DNA of 64,000 nt from Streptomyces altiplanensis (GCA_003719395.1 RHMC01000011.1:1-64000), one strand, 5' to 3'; shown: positions 26,601 to 36,578, counted from the first letter of the stretch. Program-made: numbers and translations. Notes: generated from the letters alone by a model not told the origin.

Positions 26601-27529
26601 TCACGACTCCGTGCGGTACATCAGGTCCGTCTCGTGCGTGGTGAAGCCGATCCGCTCGTACACCGTCACCGCCGCCGTGTTGTCCGCGTCGACGTACAGC
26701 ATCGCGGTCGGCAGCCCCTGCGCCGCCAGGTGCCGCAGGCCGGTCGCGGTCAGGGCCTTGCCGAGGCCGCCGCCCTGCGCGTCGGGGCGGATGCCGACGA
26801 CGTACACCTCGCCGAGCTGCTCCTCGGCGTGCACCTTCGTCCAGTGGAAGCCGACGAGTTCGCCGCCCCGCTCGGCCAGGAAGAAGCCCTTCGGGTCGAA
26901 CCACGGCTCGGCCTTGCGGTCGTCCAGGTCGCGCTGCGTCATCCCGCCCTGCTCGGGGTGGTGGGCGAACGCCGCCGCGTTCACGGCGAGCCAGGCGGCG
27001 TCGTCCTGCCCCGGCACGAAGGTGCGGACCCCGACCCCCGCCGGGTACACCGGCTCGGGGATGTCCAGCGGGCTCAAGGGCCGCCGCATCTGGCGCAGTT
27101 CGCGGAAGAGGGTGAGCCCGAGGACCTGGGCGAGGTGGCGCGCCGCCGCCTTCCCGCCGTGCGCCCAGACCCGCAGCCGCTTCCCCGACGCGTCCAGCAC
27201 GGTCGTCCCGAGCGTGCGGCCGTGCCCGGCGCCGCGGTGCGCGGGGTGCACGACGAGCTCGGCGGCCGGTGCCTCGACGGGGTCGGTGTCCTCCAGCTGC
27301 GCGTATCCGAGGAGGGGTCCTTCGCCGACGTACAGCAGGAAGTGCCGGACGCCTTCCCGGTGTCCGCCGCGCAGCTGAAGCCGGCCCTGCTCGGAGACGG
27401 CCTGCACGCCGTCCGCGCGGGCGGCCTCGTCGAGGAGCGCCAGGACCTCCTGGGCCTGCTCCTCGGTGAGCGCGTTCAGAGGGTCTGGATCTTCCTGAGG
27501 AAGGCGGGGGTGGCGGGGTCAGTCGTCAT
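26601..27529 (-). CDS. mshD: Mycothiol synthase MshD (frameshifted near the start)
   Basis: About 308 residues, the usual MshD length. It transfers acetyl from acetyl-CoA to Cys-GlcN-Ins, the last step of mycothiol synthesis. Two GNAT domains are visible: the N-terminal one with ELVVHPAHRGAGHGRTL and the active C-terminal one with VYVVGIRPDAQGGGLGKALT and LYVDADNTAAVTVYERIGF. ATG 27529 gives MTTDPATPAFLRKIQTL. Two extra bases (CT in ACCCTCTGAAC) near 27480 cause a false stop; removing them restores NALTEEQAQEVLALLDEAAR and joins the long frame. Loss of this gene would be unexpected in a healthy actinomycete, which favours sequence error. Confidence 0.93.
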
Positions 27530-27844
27530 GGGTACGAGCGTACGGCGACGGTGGTGCGAGAGGGCGCCGGACGGATCCGGTCCCCGTCGATCGGCCGAAC
27601 TGCTCCCCGCGCCGGGTGTACCCGGCCGCCTCGGCCGCCCGTCCGCCTGCTCGCCCGGCCGTCCGCCCGCCCGTCCGTCTCATCGCGTTCCGTGACGGAA
27701 GGGCTCCGCCGTACGGGCGACGTCCGGTCGGAAGCCGGCGTACGGCCGAAGGCAACCACCTTGTAACCCGTCACCCCCTGTTGCGCTACGCGCGTTGACT
27801 TTAGGCTGCGGTTCGTCCGTCACGCTGAACTCACAAGGGGACAG
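27530..27844. promoter_or_regulatory. Divergent promoter region mshD / 5'-nucleotidase
   Basis: A 315-base gap between divergent genes. The half near mshD is a low-complexity C-rich stretch (CCGCCCGTCCGCCTGC-type repeats, 27620-27690). Near the nucleotidase, TTGACT at 27795-27800 is a good -35 element, but no clear -10 follows at the expected distance. Nothing coding was recognised, and no PHO box clear enough to claim was found. Confidence 0.4.
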
Positions 27845-29692
27845 ATGTCAGCGAACCCTCGTACCACCCGCACCCACCGCGTGACCCGGCGCGTGCTCGC
27901 CTCGGCCGCCGGTCTCGCCACCCTCGGCGCCCTCGTCGCGGCGATGCCGGCCGGCGCGGAGGAAGGCGACCGGGCAGCAGCCGGCGGCGGGCAGCACAAG
28001 CCGAAGCCCTCGCGGACCGTGGACGTACAGCTGCTCTCCTTCAACGACAAGCACGGGAACCTGGAGCCCCCGGCGGGCTCGGCCGGCACGGTCAACGAGA
28101 CGCAGCCCGACGGGACGGTGAAGGCGGTCCCGGCCGGCGGCGTCGAGCACCTGGCGACCGCGCTGCGCAAGGCGCGCCAGGGCGAGCGGTACTCCGTCAC
28201 CGCGGCCGGCGGCGACATGATCGGCGCCAGCCCGCTGATGTCCGGGCTCTTCCACGACGAGCCGACGATCGAGGCGCTGAACAAGCTCGACCTCGACGTG
28301 TCGGCCGTCGGCAACCACGAGTTCGACGAGGGCGCCGCCGAGCTGGCCCGCATCCAGAACGGCGGCTGCCACCCGGTCGAGGGCTGCTTCGAGAAGGGCA
28401 AGGAGTTCGAGGGCGCGGACTTCCCCTACCTCGCCGCGAACGTGACGAACGAGAAGACCGGCAGGCCGATCCTCAAGCCGTACACGGTGTGGAAGAAGAA
28501 CGGCGTCAAGATCGGCTTCATCGGCGTGACCCTCGAAGGCACTCCGGACATCGTCACCGAGAACGGCATCAAGGGCCTGAAGTTCCACGACGAGGTCGAG
28601 ACGGTCAACAAGTACGCCAAGGAGCTCGACCGCCGGGGCGTCAAGTCGATCGTCGCGCTCATCCACGAGGGCGGCTCGCCGGCCTCCTCGTCGTACGACT
28701 ACGACTGCGACTCGCCGGGCGCCGGCGACGGCATCTCCGGTCCGATCGTCGACATCGCCAAGGGCATCACGCCGAAGGTCGACGCGCTGGTCACCGGCCA
28801 CACCCACCAGGCGTACGTGTGCACCGTCCCCGACCCGGCGGGCAAGCCGCGCATGGTCACCTCGGCGTCCTCGTACGGCAAGCTCTACACGGACACCACG
28901 CTCACCTACGACCGCCGCACGAAGGACATCGTGCGCACGGGCGTCAAGAGCGCGAACCACATCGTCGTCCGTGACCAGGAGCAGGCCAGGATCTGGGCCG
29001 AGGACATGACCTCGCTGATCGGCCGCTGGAACGCGCTGGCCGCTCCGATCGCGGGCAAGCCGCAGGGCTTCATCGCCGCCGACATCAACGGACGCGGCTC
29101 GACGGCCCCCGAGAAGCCGCTCGGCGACCTGATCGCGGACGCACAGCTGGAGGGCCTGGCCCCGGCCGACAAGGGCGGCGCGCAGATCGCCTTCATGAAC
29201 CCGGGCGGGATCCGCTCCGACCTCGTCTTCAAGGCGAGCGGCAAAGAGGGCGACGGTGTCGTGACGTACGGCGAGGCGTTCACCGTCCAGCCGTTCACCA
29301 ACATGATGAACGTCGTCGACCTGACCGGCGCCCAGCTGATCACCGCGCTCCAGCAGCAGGTCAGCGGCGGCAACGAGGCCTCGCCGAAGATCCTCCAGGT
29401 GTCGAAGGGCTTCACGTACACCCTGGACATGACGAAGACGGGCGCCGCCCGCGTCGACGTCGCCTCGGTGAAGCTGAACGGCACCCCGCTCGACCCGGCG
29501 AAGACGTACCGCGTCGCGATGAACGAGTTCCTCGCGGGCGGCGGCGACGGCTTCCCGGTCTTCAAGGAGCACAAGAACAAGCTGGTCGGCGCCTCCGACC
29601 TGGACGTCTTCAACGCCTACCTGGCGAAGAACTCCAGCGCCTTCGCACCGATCACGCCCCCGGCCGCCGACCGGATCACGATCGTCAAGTAG
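27845..29692 (+). CDS. Secreted 5'-nucleotidase / UDP-sugar hydrolase family phosphoesterase
   Basis: 615 residues, ATG 27845 preceded by AAGGGGAC. A cleavable signal (LASAAGLATLGALVAAMPAGA) leads to a metallophosphoesterase domain with its metal ligands in order: LLSFNDKHGNLEP, GGDMIGASP, VGNHEFDEG, ALIHEGG and TGHTHQAYV. The C-terminal 5'-nucleotidase domain has the substrate motif FMNPGGIRSDL and the late FLAGGGDGFPVF. The enzyme releases phosphate and nucleosides from extracellular nucleotides, fitting the phosphate genes nearby. Homologues in Streptomyces are reported to respond to phosphate. The frame is intact over its whole length. It ends ahead of a GC-rich hairpin. Confidence 0.94.
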   Translation: MSANPRTTRTHRVTRRVLASAAGLATLGALVAAMPAGAEEGDRAAAGGGQHKPKPSRTVDVQLLSFNDKHGNLEPPAGSAGTVNETQPDGTVKAVPAGGVEHLATALRKARQGERYSVTAAGGDMIGASPLMSGLFHDEPTIEALNKLDLDVSAVGNHEFDEGAAELARIQNGGCHPVEGCFEKGKEFEGADFPYLAANVTNEKTGRPILKPYTVWKKNGVKIGFIGVTLEGTPDIVTENGIKGLKFHDEVETVNKYAKELDRRGVKSIVALIHEGGSPASSSYDYDCDSPGAGDGISGPIVDIAKGITPKVDALVTGHTHQAYVCTVPDPAGKPRMVTSASSYGKLYTDTTLTYDRRTKDIVRTGVKSANHIVVRDQEQARIWAEDMTSLIGRWNALAAPIAGKPQGFIAADINGRGSTAPEKPLGDLIADAQLEGLAPADKGGAQIAFMNPGGIRSDLVFKASGKEGDGVVTYGEAFTVQPFTNMMNVVDLTGAQLITALQQQVSGGNEASPKILQVSKGFTYTLDMTKTGAARVDVASVKLNGTPLDPAKTYRVAMNEFLAGGGDGFPVFKEHKNKLVGASDLDVFNAYLAKNSSAFAPITPPAADRITIVK

Positions 29693-29725
29693 GCACCGCA
29701 ACACGGCACCGCGGCACGGCTCAGC

Positions 29726-29754
29726 GGGGCGGCACCCGGACCGGGTGCCGCCCC
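29726..29754. terminator. GC-rich hairpin between convergent genes
   Basis: The arms GGGGCGGCACCCGG / CCGGGTGCCGCCCC are perfect over 14 bases with a minimal loop, 34 bases after the nucleotidase stop. No T-run follows, which is common for Streptomyces terminators. It separates this gene from the convergent sensor kinase. Confidence 0.75.
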
Positions 29755-29807
29755 GCCCCGCTGCCGCCGGGGCCGGACGGCCCCGCGAGGACGCTTCCCG
29801 CGGAGGT

Positions 29808-31263
29808 CTAGGCGGTGCCGGGCGGCGGTGCCGGTGCGCCCGGCAGCCTGATCAGGGCCTCCGTGCCGCCACCCCCGTCCGCCGGGCGCCGCAGCGCGAC
29901 CGTGCCGCCCGCCTGCTGGACCGTACGGGCCACGATGGACAGGCCGAGCCCCGAACCCGGCAGGGACCGGGCGGACGGCGAGCGCCAGAAGCGTTCGAAG
30001 ACGTGCGGGAGTTCGGCGTCCGGGATGCCGGGGCCGTGGTCGCGCACCGTCAGCTCGCCGTGCCGGTCCAGGGCCACGTCGACCGCGGCGCCCGGCGGGC
30101 TGAACTTCACCGCGTTGTCCAGGACGTTGACCAGCGCCCGCTCCAGCGCCGCCGGCTCGGCCCGTACGTACCAGGGGGAGAGGTCCGCTTCGATCGTCAG
30201 CTCGGGGCCGCGCAGCCGGGCGCGCTCCAGCGCGGCGGCGGCGATCTCGTGCAGCTCGACGATCCGCGGCGGGCTGCCCTGGTCGGCCGTGTCGGGCCGC
30301 GCGAGCTCCTGGAGGTCACCGATCAGTGACGCCAGTTCGGTCATCTGCGCCTTGACGGACGCCATGAGCGCGGCCCGGTCGGCGGGCGGGATGGCCCGCC
30401 CCGTCTCGTCGCTGCGGGCCAGCAGCTCCACGTTCGTACGCAGGGACGTGAGCGGGGTCCGCAGCTCGTGGCCCGCGTCGGCGATCAGCTGCGCCTGGCG
30501 GTCGCGGGAGGACGCGAGGGCGGTGGTCATGGCGTTGAAGGAGCGCGAGAGGCGGGCGATCTCGTCCTCGCCCTCGACCGGGATGCGTACGGTCAGGTCC
30601 TCCGTGCGCGCCACGTGCTCGACGCGCCGGTGACTTGTCGACGGGGCGCAGGCCGCGCGGGCGACCCAGAGGCCGGCGGCGCCGGCGCCGCACGACACCG
30701 ATCCCGGACACCGTGAGCAGCACCCAGGCGAGGGAGCCGAGCGGCTCGTCGATCTCGCTCACCGGGCGGGCCACGGAGAGCGCGAACCGGTCGGCGGCGG
30801 GGCCGGTGCCGGCGATCCGGCCCAGCGGCCGGGTGTGGACACGCATCCGCGTGCCGGCCTTGTCGGCCGTCGTGTGCAGCGCGTCGTCCCGCAGCCCGCC
30901 CGCCACGGCGATGTCGCCCTGCTGCGCGGGGACCGGTGAGGACCTCGGGGCGGTACAGGTCCGGCCCGACGCCGCCACGATCTGCACGGAGTACTCGCTG
31001 GGGAACACCGGGGCCGGCAGGGCTCCGCCGCTCAGGCAGGACGCCAGCAGGTCTCCGGTCGCCTTCTCGTCGAACTTCGCGCCCCGCAGCGAGTCGTCCA
31101 TCTGCTCCTGGAGCTGAGCCTTCGTCACGAACCAGCACGCCGCCGCGACCGCCGCCACCGCGACCGCGACCGCCGTGGCCGTCAGCAGCGCCAGCCGGGA
31201 CCGCAGCGGCAGCGCGCGGAACCTGCGCAGTGGCGCCGGTGCCGGCACCGGCGCACCGCTCAC
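29808..31263 (-). CDS. Sensor histidine kinase (several frameshifts)
   Basis: About 485 residues. Two membrane helices ([20 protein letters not shown] and [12 protein letters not shown], residues ~23-43 and ~175-195) flank an external sensor domain. HAMP follows, then HisKA with the phospho-His in [17 protein letters not shown], and HATPase with [21 protein letters not shown] and [13 protein letters not shown]. The GTG start 31263 overlaps the response-regulator stop (GTGA). Between about 30630 and 30700 the frame changes several times; the expected second-helix and HAMP sequence ([23 protein letters not shown]) is spread over three frames, implying about four one-base errors. It autophosphorylates on His and passes phosphate to the adjacent regulator. 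The signal is unknown. Confidence 0.88.
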
Positions 31264-31979
31264 GCCTCACCGCCCCGCAGCGCGTACCCGACCCCCCGCA
31301 CCGTGTGCACCAGGCGCGGCTCGCCGCCCGCCTCGGTCTTGCGGCGCAGGTACATCACGTACACGTCCAGGGAGTTCGAGGTGGGCTCGAAGTCGAAGCC
31401 CCACACCGCCTTGAGGATCTGCTCGCGCGTCAGCACCTGGCGCGGGTGCGCGAGGAACATCTCCAGCAGCGTGAACTCGGTACGGGTCATGCTCCACCGG
31501 CCGGCCGCCCCGCGTCACCTCGCGCGTCGCGAGGTCCATCCGCAGGTCGGCGAAGGACAGGAGGTGCCCCGGCCCCTCCTCGCCGGACGCCGCCCCGGCG
31601 GCGTACCCGCTGCGCCTCAGCAGCGCCCTGATGCGGGCGAACAGCTCGTCCAGTTCGAACGGCTTCACCAGGTAGTCGTCGGCGCCCGCGTCGAGCCCGG
31701 TCACGCGGTCGCGACCGTGTCGCGGGCGGTGAGCATCAGGATGGGGAGGGTGTCGCCGGACGAGCGGATGCGGCGGGCCGCGGTCAGGCCGTCCATGCGG
31801 GGCATCTGGATGTCGAGGACGATCAGGTCCGGTTCGTACGACGCCGCCTTGGCGAGCGCGTCGATGCCGTCGACGGCGACCTCCGTCCCGTACCCCTCGA
31901 AGGCGAGACTGCGCTGGAGTGCCTCGCGCACGGCGGGCTCGTCGTCGACGATCAGGATGCGCTCGGCGGGGCTGTTCAT
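31260..31979 (-). CDS. OmpR-family response regulator (two frameshifts)
   Basis: About 239 residues. The receiver domain is clear: [14 protein letters not shown], the phospho-acceptor Asp in [21 protein letters not shown] and the Lys in [13 protein letters not shown]. The C-terminal winged helix has [36 protein letters not shown] and [12 protein letters not shown]. The frame shifts near 31710 (one G missing; [11 protein letters not shown] is restored) and near 31491 (one extra [13 protein letters not shown] is restored). ATG 31979 starts [11 protein letters not shown]. It is the first gene of the pair with the sensor kinase. Homologous systems are called MprA/CseB-like by general resemblance, but the regulon cannot be deduced here. 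Confidence 0.9.
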
Positions 31980-32070
31980 CGGTCTTCCTCGGCCTGTCTG
32001 TGGTCGCTGCGCGGTGGCTGGCGCGGGCCCGTGGCCCGTGGATCGCCTTCAGCCTCGCACGGTACGGACG

Positions 32071-33156
32071 TCAGCTGTCGCCCCCGGCGCGGAGCCCGTC
32101 CAGGTCGGCCTTGACCGTGCCGACGGGGATGGCGAAGCCGAGGCCGACGCTGCCGGAAGCGGAACCGCTGGCACCGCTCGGGGCGTACATCGCGGAGTTG
32201 ATGCCGATGATCTCGCCGTTCATGTTGATGAGGGCGCCGCCGGAGTTGCCGGGGTTGAGGGAGGCGTCGGTCTGGATCGCCTTGTACGTCGTCTTCGACG
32301 AGCCGGTGTCGCCGTTGAACTGCTGCCCGCCGAACTCGAACGGCCACTGGCCGCCGCCCTGCCCCTGCTGTTCCTGCTGCCCCTGCTGTTCCTGCTGCCC
32401 CTGCTGTTCCTGGCCCGGGTTCCCGTCCTTCGACACGGTCACGTCCCGGTCCAGTGCCGAGACGATTCCGCTGGTCACCGTCCCGGTCAGACCCTCGGGC
32501 GAGCCGATCGCCACCACCTCGTCGCCGACCTTGACGTCGTCGGAGTCCCCGAGCGTCGCCGCCTTCAGACCGCTCGCGCCCCGGAGCTCGATGAGGGCGA
32601 GGTCCTTGTCGGGGTCGGTGCCGACGACATCGGCGGTATACGTCTTGCCGCTGCTCAGCTCGACCTTGACGGAGGAGGCGCCCGAGACGACGTGGTTGTT
32701 CGTGATGATCTCGCCGCCGGCGGTGATGATCACGCCGGAGCCGGTGGAGGCGCCGGAGGCCGACGTCGCGCTGATCTCCACGATGCTCGGGCTCACGGCC
32801 TGCGCGACCCCGGCGACGGTGCCCTTGCTGCTCTGCGAGACGGTCGTACCGCTGACGCCGTTGCCGCCGGTGACGGGGTCCGTGCCGGCCAGGCGCTCCG
32901 CGAAGGCCGCCGTGCCACCGCGATCGCGGCGGCGACGATGGCGACCGCCGCCAGCAGTGCCACGGGCCGCCGGGCCCGCCGGGGCGCGGCCGGGGGCGCG
33001 GCGACAGGAGGCGCGTACGCGGCCGGCGAGCGGATACGCGGCGCCGTACGCCGGTGCCTCGGGCCCGGCGCCGTCCCCGGCGCGCTGCCGGGGGACGAAG
33101 GAGGGCTGCTGCTCGGGCTCGGGGTACTCGCCGCTGCGGCGGGGGCTCTCGGTCAT
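32071..33156 (-). CDS. Membrane-anchored HtrA/trypsin-like serine protease
   Basis: About 361 residues from ATG 33156. A Pro/Gln-rich cytoplasmic tail leads to a membrane helix, then a trypsin-like domain facing outwards. The triad is His in ITNNHVVSGAS, Asp in DPDKDLALIEL and Ser in ASLNPGNSGGALINMNG. No PDZ domain follows, so it is shorter than DegP. A Gln/Glu repeat (QQEQQG) lies in the loop before the catalytic Ser. The helix appears only in another frame (VALLAAVAIVAAAIA): one extra base near 33043 and one missing G near 32928 cancel each other, leaving about 38 residues misread in the sequence as given. It is encoded upstream of the two-component system on the same strand and may be its target. 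Confidence 0.9.
   Translation of the reverse strand: MTESPRRSGEYPEPEQQPSFVPRQRAGDGAGPEAPAYGAAYPLAGRVRASCRRAPGRAPAGPAARGTAGGGRHRRRRDRGGTAAFAERLAGTDPVTGGNGVSGTTVSQSSKGTVAGVAQAVSPSIVEISATSASGASTGSGVIITAGGEIITNNHVVSGASSVKVELSSGKTYTADVVGTDPDKDLALIELRGASGLKAATLGDSDDVKVGDEVVAIGSPEGLTGTVTSGIVSALDRDVTVSKDGNPGQEQQGQQEQQGQQEQQGQGGGQWPFEFGGQQFNGDTGSSKTTYKAIQTDASLNPGNSGGALINMNGEIIGINSAMYAPSGASGSASGSVGLGFAIPVGTVKADLDGLRAGGDS
32363..32413 (-). repeat. Nearly three 18-base repeats inside the HtrA-like gene
   Basis: The unit CCCTGCTGTTCCTGCTGC recurs at an 18-base period and encodes Gln-Gln-Glu-Gln-Gln-Gly on the minus strand. It lengthens a surface loop of the protease and is a likely site of length variation between strains. 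Confidence 0.85.
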
Positions 33157-33243
33157 GTCCCCGAGCTTGGTCGGCTCTCATGAGAACCGTCTGAGGAGCC
33201 GCTGAGAAGCCCGACAGAACCGTGTATGCCCCATATAAGGAGA

Positions 33244-33277
33244 GCTACGACACGAAGGGAGCTACGACACGAAGGGA
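33244..33277. repeat. Two direct copies of a 17-base sequence
   Basis: GCTACGACACGAAGGGA is repeated exactly, back to back, immediately downstream of the LacI-family gene stop (33279-33281). Its function is unknown; it may be a short slippage product. Confidence 0.85.
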
Positions 33278-33278
33278 G

Positions 33279-34307
33279 CTACGTCGCCGGGCAGCCGCAG
33301 GAGCGGCGCACCACCAGCGCCGACGGGAACTGCTTCAGCCGCTCGCGCCGCGACCCCGCCACCCGCAGCGAATCGTCCAGCACCAGGTCCACCGCCGCCC
33401 GCGCCATCGCCGGCCGGTCGGAGTACACCGTCGTCAGCGGCGGATCGGTGAGCGCCGCTTCCTTCACGTCGTCGAAGGCGGCCACCGCCAGCTCGCCCGG
33501 TACGTCGATGCGCAGCTCGCGCGCGGCCCGCAGCACGCCGATCGCCTGGTCGTCCGTGGAGCAGAAGATCGCGGGCGGCCGGTCCGGCCCCGAGAGGAGC
33601 CCCAGGGCGACCTGGTAGGCGTCGTACCTGTTGTACGGAGCCTGGAAGAGGCGGCCCTCGGTGGACCGCCCCGATTCCCGCATCGCCCGGCGCCAGCCGA
33701 CGACGTGGTCGGCCACCGGGTCGCCGACCATGGGCGTCGACTCCATGCCGCCCAGGCAGGCGACGTACGGATGACCGTGCTCCAGGAGGTGGCGGGTGGC
33801 GAGCTGCGCGCCGCCGATGTTGTCCGTGACGACCGCCACGTCGTCGATCGTCTCGGGCCGCTCGTGCAGCAGCACCACGCGCGCGTCCCACGCCTCGATC
33901 TCGGCGGCCGCCCACTCGCTCGGGCCCTGGCTGACCAGGATCAGGCCGGAGACCCGCATGCCGAGGAAGGCCCGCAGGTAGTGGACCTCGCGCTCGTCGC
34001 GGTAGTCGGAGTTGCCGACGAGGACCATCTTTCCGCGGTCGGCGGCGGCCTGTTCGACCGCGTGCGCCATCTCGGCGAAGAAGGGCTGCCGCGCGTCGGG
34101 GACGATCATGCCTATGAGGTCGGTGCGGCGGGACGCCATGGCCTGCGCGACCCGGTCCGGCCGGTAGCCGAGCTCCTTGATCGCGGCGAGGACACGCTCG
34201 CGCGTGGCCGGGGCGACCGGCCGGGGTCCGTTGTTGATGACGTAACTGACGACCGCGGTCGAAGTCCCCGCCAGTCGCGCCACATCGTCCCGCGTCACCT
34301 TGGCCAC
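33279..34307 (-). CDS. LacI-family transcriptional regulator
   Basis: 342 residues, GTG start at 34307 ([20 protein letters not shown]). The N-terminal LacI helix-turn-helix includes [17 protein letters not shown] and the hinge helix [15 protein letters not shown]. The effector domain has the periplasmic-binding fold ([46 protein letters not shown]). It probably represses a sugar-related regulon and is released by a sugar ligand, which cannot be named from sequence. No sugar transporter lies beside it, so it acts at a distance or on itself. It sits between the protease gene and glnR on the same strand. The frame is intact. Confidence 0.92.
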   Translation of the reverse strand: MAKVTRDDVARLAGTSTAVVSYVINNGPRPVAPATRERVLAAIKELGYRPDRVAQAMASRRTDLIGMIVPDARQPFFAEMAHAVEQAAADRGKMVLVGNSDYRDEREVHYLRAFLGMRVSGLILVSQGPSEWAAAEIEAWDARVVLLHERPETIDDVAVVTDNIGGAQLATRHLLEHGHPYVACLGGMESTPMVGDPVADHVVGWRRAMRESGRSTEGRLFQAPYNRYDAYQVALGLLSGPDRPPAIFCSTDDQAIGVLRAARELRIDVPGELAVAAFDDVKEAALTDPPLTTVYSDRPAMARAAVDLVLDDSLRVAGSRRERLKQFPSALVVRRSCGCPAT

Positions 34308-34331
34308 GCGCGGCAGTCTACGCGGGGTGAC

Positions 34332-35153
34332 CTACCGCTGGGCAGGCCGTACGGCGGCTTCCTCCCGGGGGATGGAGTCCGCGGCGGCGTCCGGAGCGGT
34401 GTCCGCCACACGGGTGACGGTCTCGGGCGCCGTTTTCTGCCCGGCCTTGGCCCGGACTTCCTCGGCGGCCGTCCGCTCGACCTTCTCGGGGGTCACGAAG
34501 CGGTAGCCCACGTTGCGTACGGTCCCGATCAGCGACTCGTGCTCGGGGCCGAGCTTCGCGCGCAGCCGCCGTACGTGCACGTCGACCGTGCGCGTACCGC
34601 CGAAGTAGTCGTAGCCCCACACCTCCTGGAGGAGCTGTGCGCGCGTGAAGACCCGGCCGGGGTGCTGCGCCAGGTACTTCAGCAGTTCGAACTCCTTGAA
34701 GGTCAGGTCCAGGACCCGCCCCTTCAGCTTCGCGCTGTACGTCGCCTCGTCGACCGACAGGTCGCCGTTGCGGATCTCCATCGGGGAGTCGTCGGAGGTG
34801 ATCTGCCGGCGGCCCGTCGCGAGCCGCAGCCGCGCCTCGACCTCGGCCGGACCCGCGGTGTCGAGCAGTACGTCGTCGATGCCCCAGTCGGCGGTGACGG
34901 CCGCCAGGCCGCCCTCCGTCACGACGAGGATCAGCGGACAGCCGGGTCCGGTGGACCGCAGCAGCTGGCACAGCGACCTGACCTGCGGGAGGTCGCGGCG
35001 GCCGTCGATCAGTATGACGTCGGCACCGGGGGTGTCGACGAGGGCCGGGCCCTCGGCGGGGGCCACCCGCACACTGTGCAGAAGCAGGCCGAGGGCGGGG
35101 AGCACCTCCGTCGACGGCTGGAGGGCATTGGTCAGGAGCAGCAGAGAACTCAT
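34332..35153 (-). CDS. glnR: Global nitrogen regulator GlnR
   Basis: 273 residues, ATG 35153 ([20 protein letters not shown]). It is an OmpR-type regulator with an atypical receiver: the usual acidic pocket and Lys are not conserved, as known for GlnR, which works without a partner kinase. The DNA-binding domain has [40 protein letters not shown] and [11 protein letters not shown]. GlnR activates glutamine synthetase, ammonium transporter and nitrite reductase genes under nitrogen limitation. The C-terminal ~50 residues are a low-complexity Ala/Glu tail. No kinase gene is adjacent. A terminator-like hairpin faces the gene in the upstream gap. The frame is intact. Confidence 0.96.
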   Translation of the reverse strand: MSSLLLLTNALQPSTEVLPALGLLLHSVRVAPAEGPALVDTPGADVILIDGRRDLPQVRSLCQLLRSTGPGCPLILVVTEGGLAAVTADWGIDDVLLDTAGPAEVEARLRLATGRRQITSDDSPMEIRNGDLSVDEATYSAKLKGRVLDLTFKEFELLKYLAQHPGRVFTRAQLLQEVWGYDYFGGTRTVDVHVRRLRAKLGPEHESLIGTVRNVGYRFVTPEKVERTAAEEVRAKAGQKTAPETVTRVADTAPDAAADSIPREEAAVRPAQR

Positions 35154-35367
35154 CGTCGGCCACCTGCCCGGGTCGTCCGGTCATGCACGGTTCGCTCGCC
35201 CATTACGTCGGTTCCTCCTCGGTCCCTGCGGAGGGGGTCCCACCCGCGCCCTTAAGGCGTGGGGGAGTATGCGGCACTGCTTCGTACTTCGTACTTCATG
35301 CGGTGCGGTTCCGCGCCCTGGGACCGCACCGCGTCATCTGTCCGTAACAACGGTCAGAAAACACAAA

Positions 35368-35397
35368 AGGACCCGGGGGCAACGTTGCCCAGGTCCT
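35368..35397 (-). terminator. Terminator-like hairpin facing glnR
   Basis: Read leftwards, AGGACC, then GGGCAACGTTGCCC, then GGTCCT form a long interrupted stem, followed at once by TTTTGTGTTTT. This is an intrinsic-terminator layout on the minus strand, inside the 265-base gap between glnR and a divergent hydrolase gene. It could stop antisense read-through, or act as an attenuator if a glnR promoter lies further right. The rest of the gap shows no coding signal. Confidence 0.65.
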
Positions 35398-35418
35398 ATG
35401 CCCAGCACAATAGCTCAC

Positions 35419-36280
35419 ATGAGTTCCGTGCCGGAGGACCAGTTCCGCAGATCACCTGTTCCCTTGATCACGCACGGAGCCCGGCGCACGGTCCTGCGGG
35501 CGGACGACGGGGTGCGCATCGAGGCGCTGTACGAGCCGTCGCCGGGCGCGGGACCGACGGCCCCGCGATCGTCGTCGCACACGGCTTCACGGGCTCCCTG
35601 AACCGGCCCGCGGTACGGCGCGCGGCCCAGGTGTTCCGGCAGTACGCAGCCGTGATCACGTTCTCGTTCCGGGGCCACGGCGGCTCCGGCGGGCGCTCCA
35701 CGGTCGGCGACCGCGAGGTCCTCGACCTGGCGGCGGCGGTCCGCTGGGCGCGCTCGCTGGGGCACGGGAAGGTGGCCACGGTGGGCTTCTCGACGGGCGG
35801 CTCGTGGCCGTCCGGCACGCGGCGCTGTACGGGGACGGGAGCGGCTGCGCGCACGGGGGGCGCACAGAAGCGAACACGGCCGCGCACGTGTCCGCGCACG
35901 CCGACACGGTCGCGGCCGTCAGCGCCCCCGCCCGGTGGTACTACCGGGGCACGGCGCCGATGCGGCGGCTGCACTGGGTGGTCACCCGCCCCGCCGGGCG
36001 GCTCGTCGGGCGGGTCGGGCTGCGCACCCGGATCCACCCGCGGGACTGGGACCCCGTGCCACTCCCGCCGGCCGAGGCGGCGGCCCGGCTCGGTACGACG
36101 CCGCTGCTGGTCGTGCACGGCGACCGCGACCCGTACTTCCCCCTGGACCACCCCCGCATGCTCGCCGGGGCCGCGGGCGACCGGGGCGAACTGTGGATCG
36201 AGCCCGGCATGGGCCACGCCGAGAACGCGGCCGAGGAGACACTCCTCACCCGCATCGGCGCCTGGCTGGTGGCGGCATAG
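35419..36280 (+). CDS. Alpha/beta hydrolase (two frameshifts)
   Basis: About 287 residues. Order of motifs: oxyanion loop AIVVAHGFTGSLNRPAV, FSFRGHGGSGGRS, nucleophile elbow VGFSTGGS, acid in VVHGDRDPYFPLDH and the catalytic His in EPGMGHAENAAEE. The start ATG 35419 (MSSVPEDQFRRSP) has no Shine-Dalgarno sequence, so the transcript may be leaderless. One base is missing near 35552 (PGAG to TDGPAIVV) and one G near 35804 (GGS to VAVRHAAL). With both restored, the frame runs to 36280 and ends IGAWLVAA. The cap region is small. The substrate is unknown. The gene is followed closely by a MoaD/ThiS-like gene. Confidence 0.87.
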
Positions 36281-36313
36281 CCCATCATGGAAGCCGACGA
36301 AAGGAGCGCCGTT

Positions 36314-36568
36314 ATGGCAGCGGGCACCATCCGCTACTGGGCCGCGGCCAAGGCCGCGGCCGGGACCGCCGAGGAGCCGTACGCGGCCGGGACGCTCGCC
36401 GAGGCGCTCGACGCGGTGCGCGACCGGCACCCCGGAGAGCTGACGCGCGTACTCCGGCGGTGTTCGTTCCTCATCGACGGCGATCCCGTCGGCACCCGCC
36501 CCCATGAGACCGTACGGCTGGCCGAGGGCGGCACGGTCGAGGTGCTCCCGCCGTTCGCAGGAGGATGA
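36314..36568 (+). CDS. MoaD/ThiS-family ubiquitin-like sulfur carrier
   Basis: 84 residues, ATG 36314 with AAAGGAG seven bases upstream. It reads MAAGTIRYWAAAKAAAG and has a beta-grasp layout ending VEVLPPFAGG, with the C-terminal Gly-Gly needed for adenylation and thiocarboxylate formation. Proteins of this class donate sulfur for molybdopterin, thiamin or other cofactors. No MoaE, ThiG or activating enzyme lies beside it, so its pathway is open; it may serve a sulfur-related function with the genes at 38.8-41 kb. The frame is intact. Confidence 0.85.
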   Translation: MAAGTIRYWAAAKAAAGTAEEPYAAGTLAEALDAVRDRHPGELTRVLRRCSFLIDGDPVGTRPHETVRLAEGGTVEVLPPFAGG

Positions 36569-36578
36569 CCCCCACACC

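Noticed and set aside
31260..31979. Programmed ribosomal frameshifting in the response regulator and other split genes
   Set aside because: The breaks occur in too many unrelated genes, in both directions, without slippery heptamers or conserved downstream structures.
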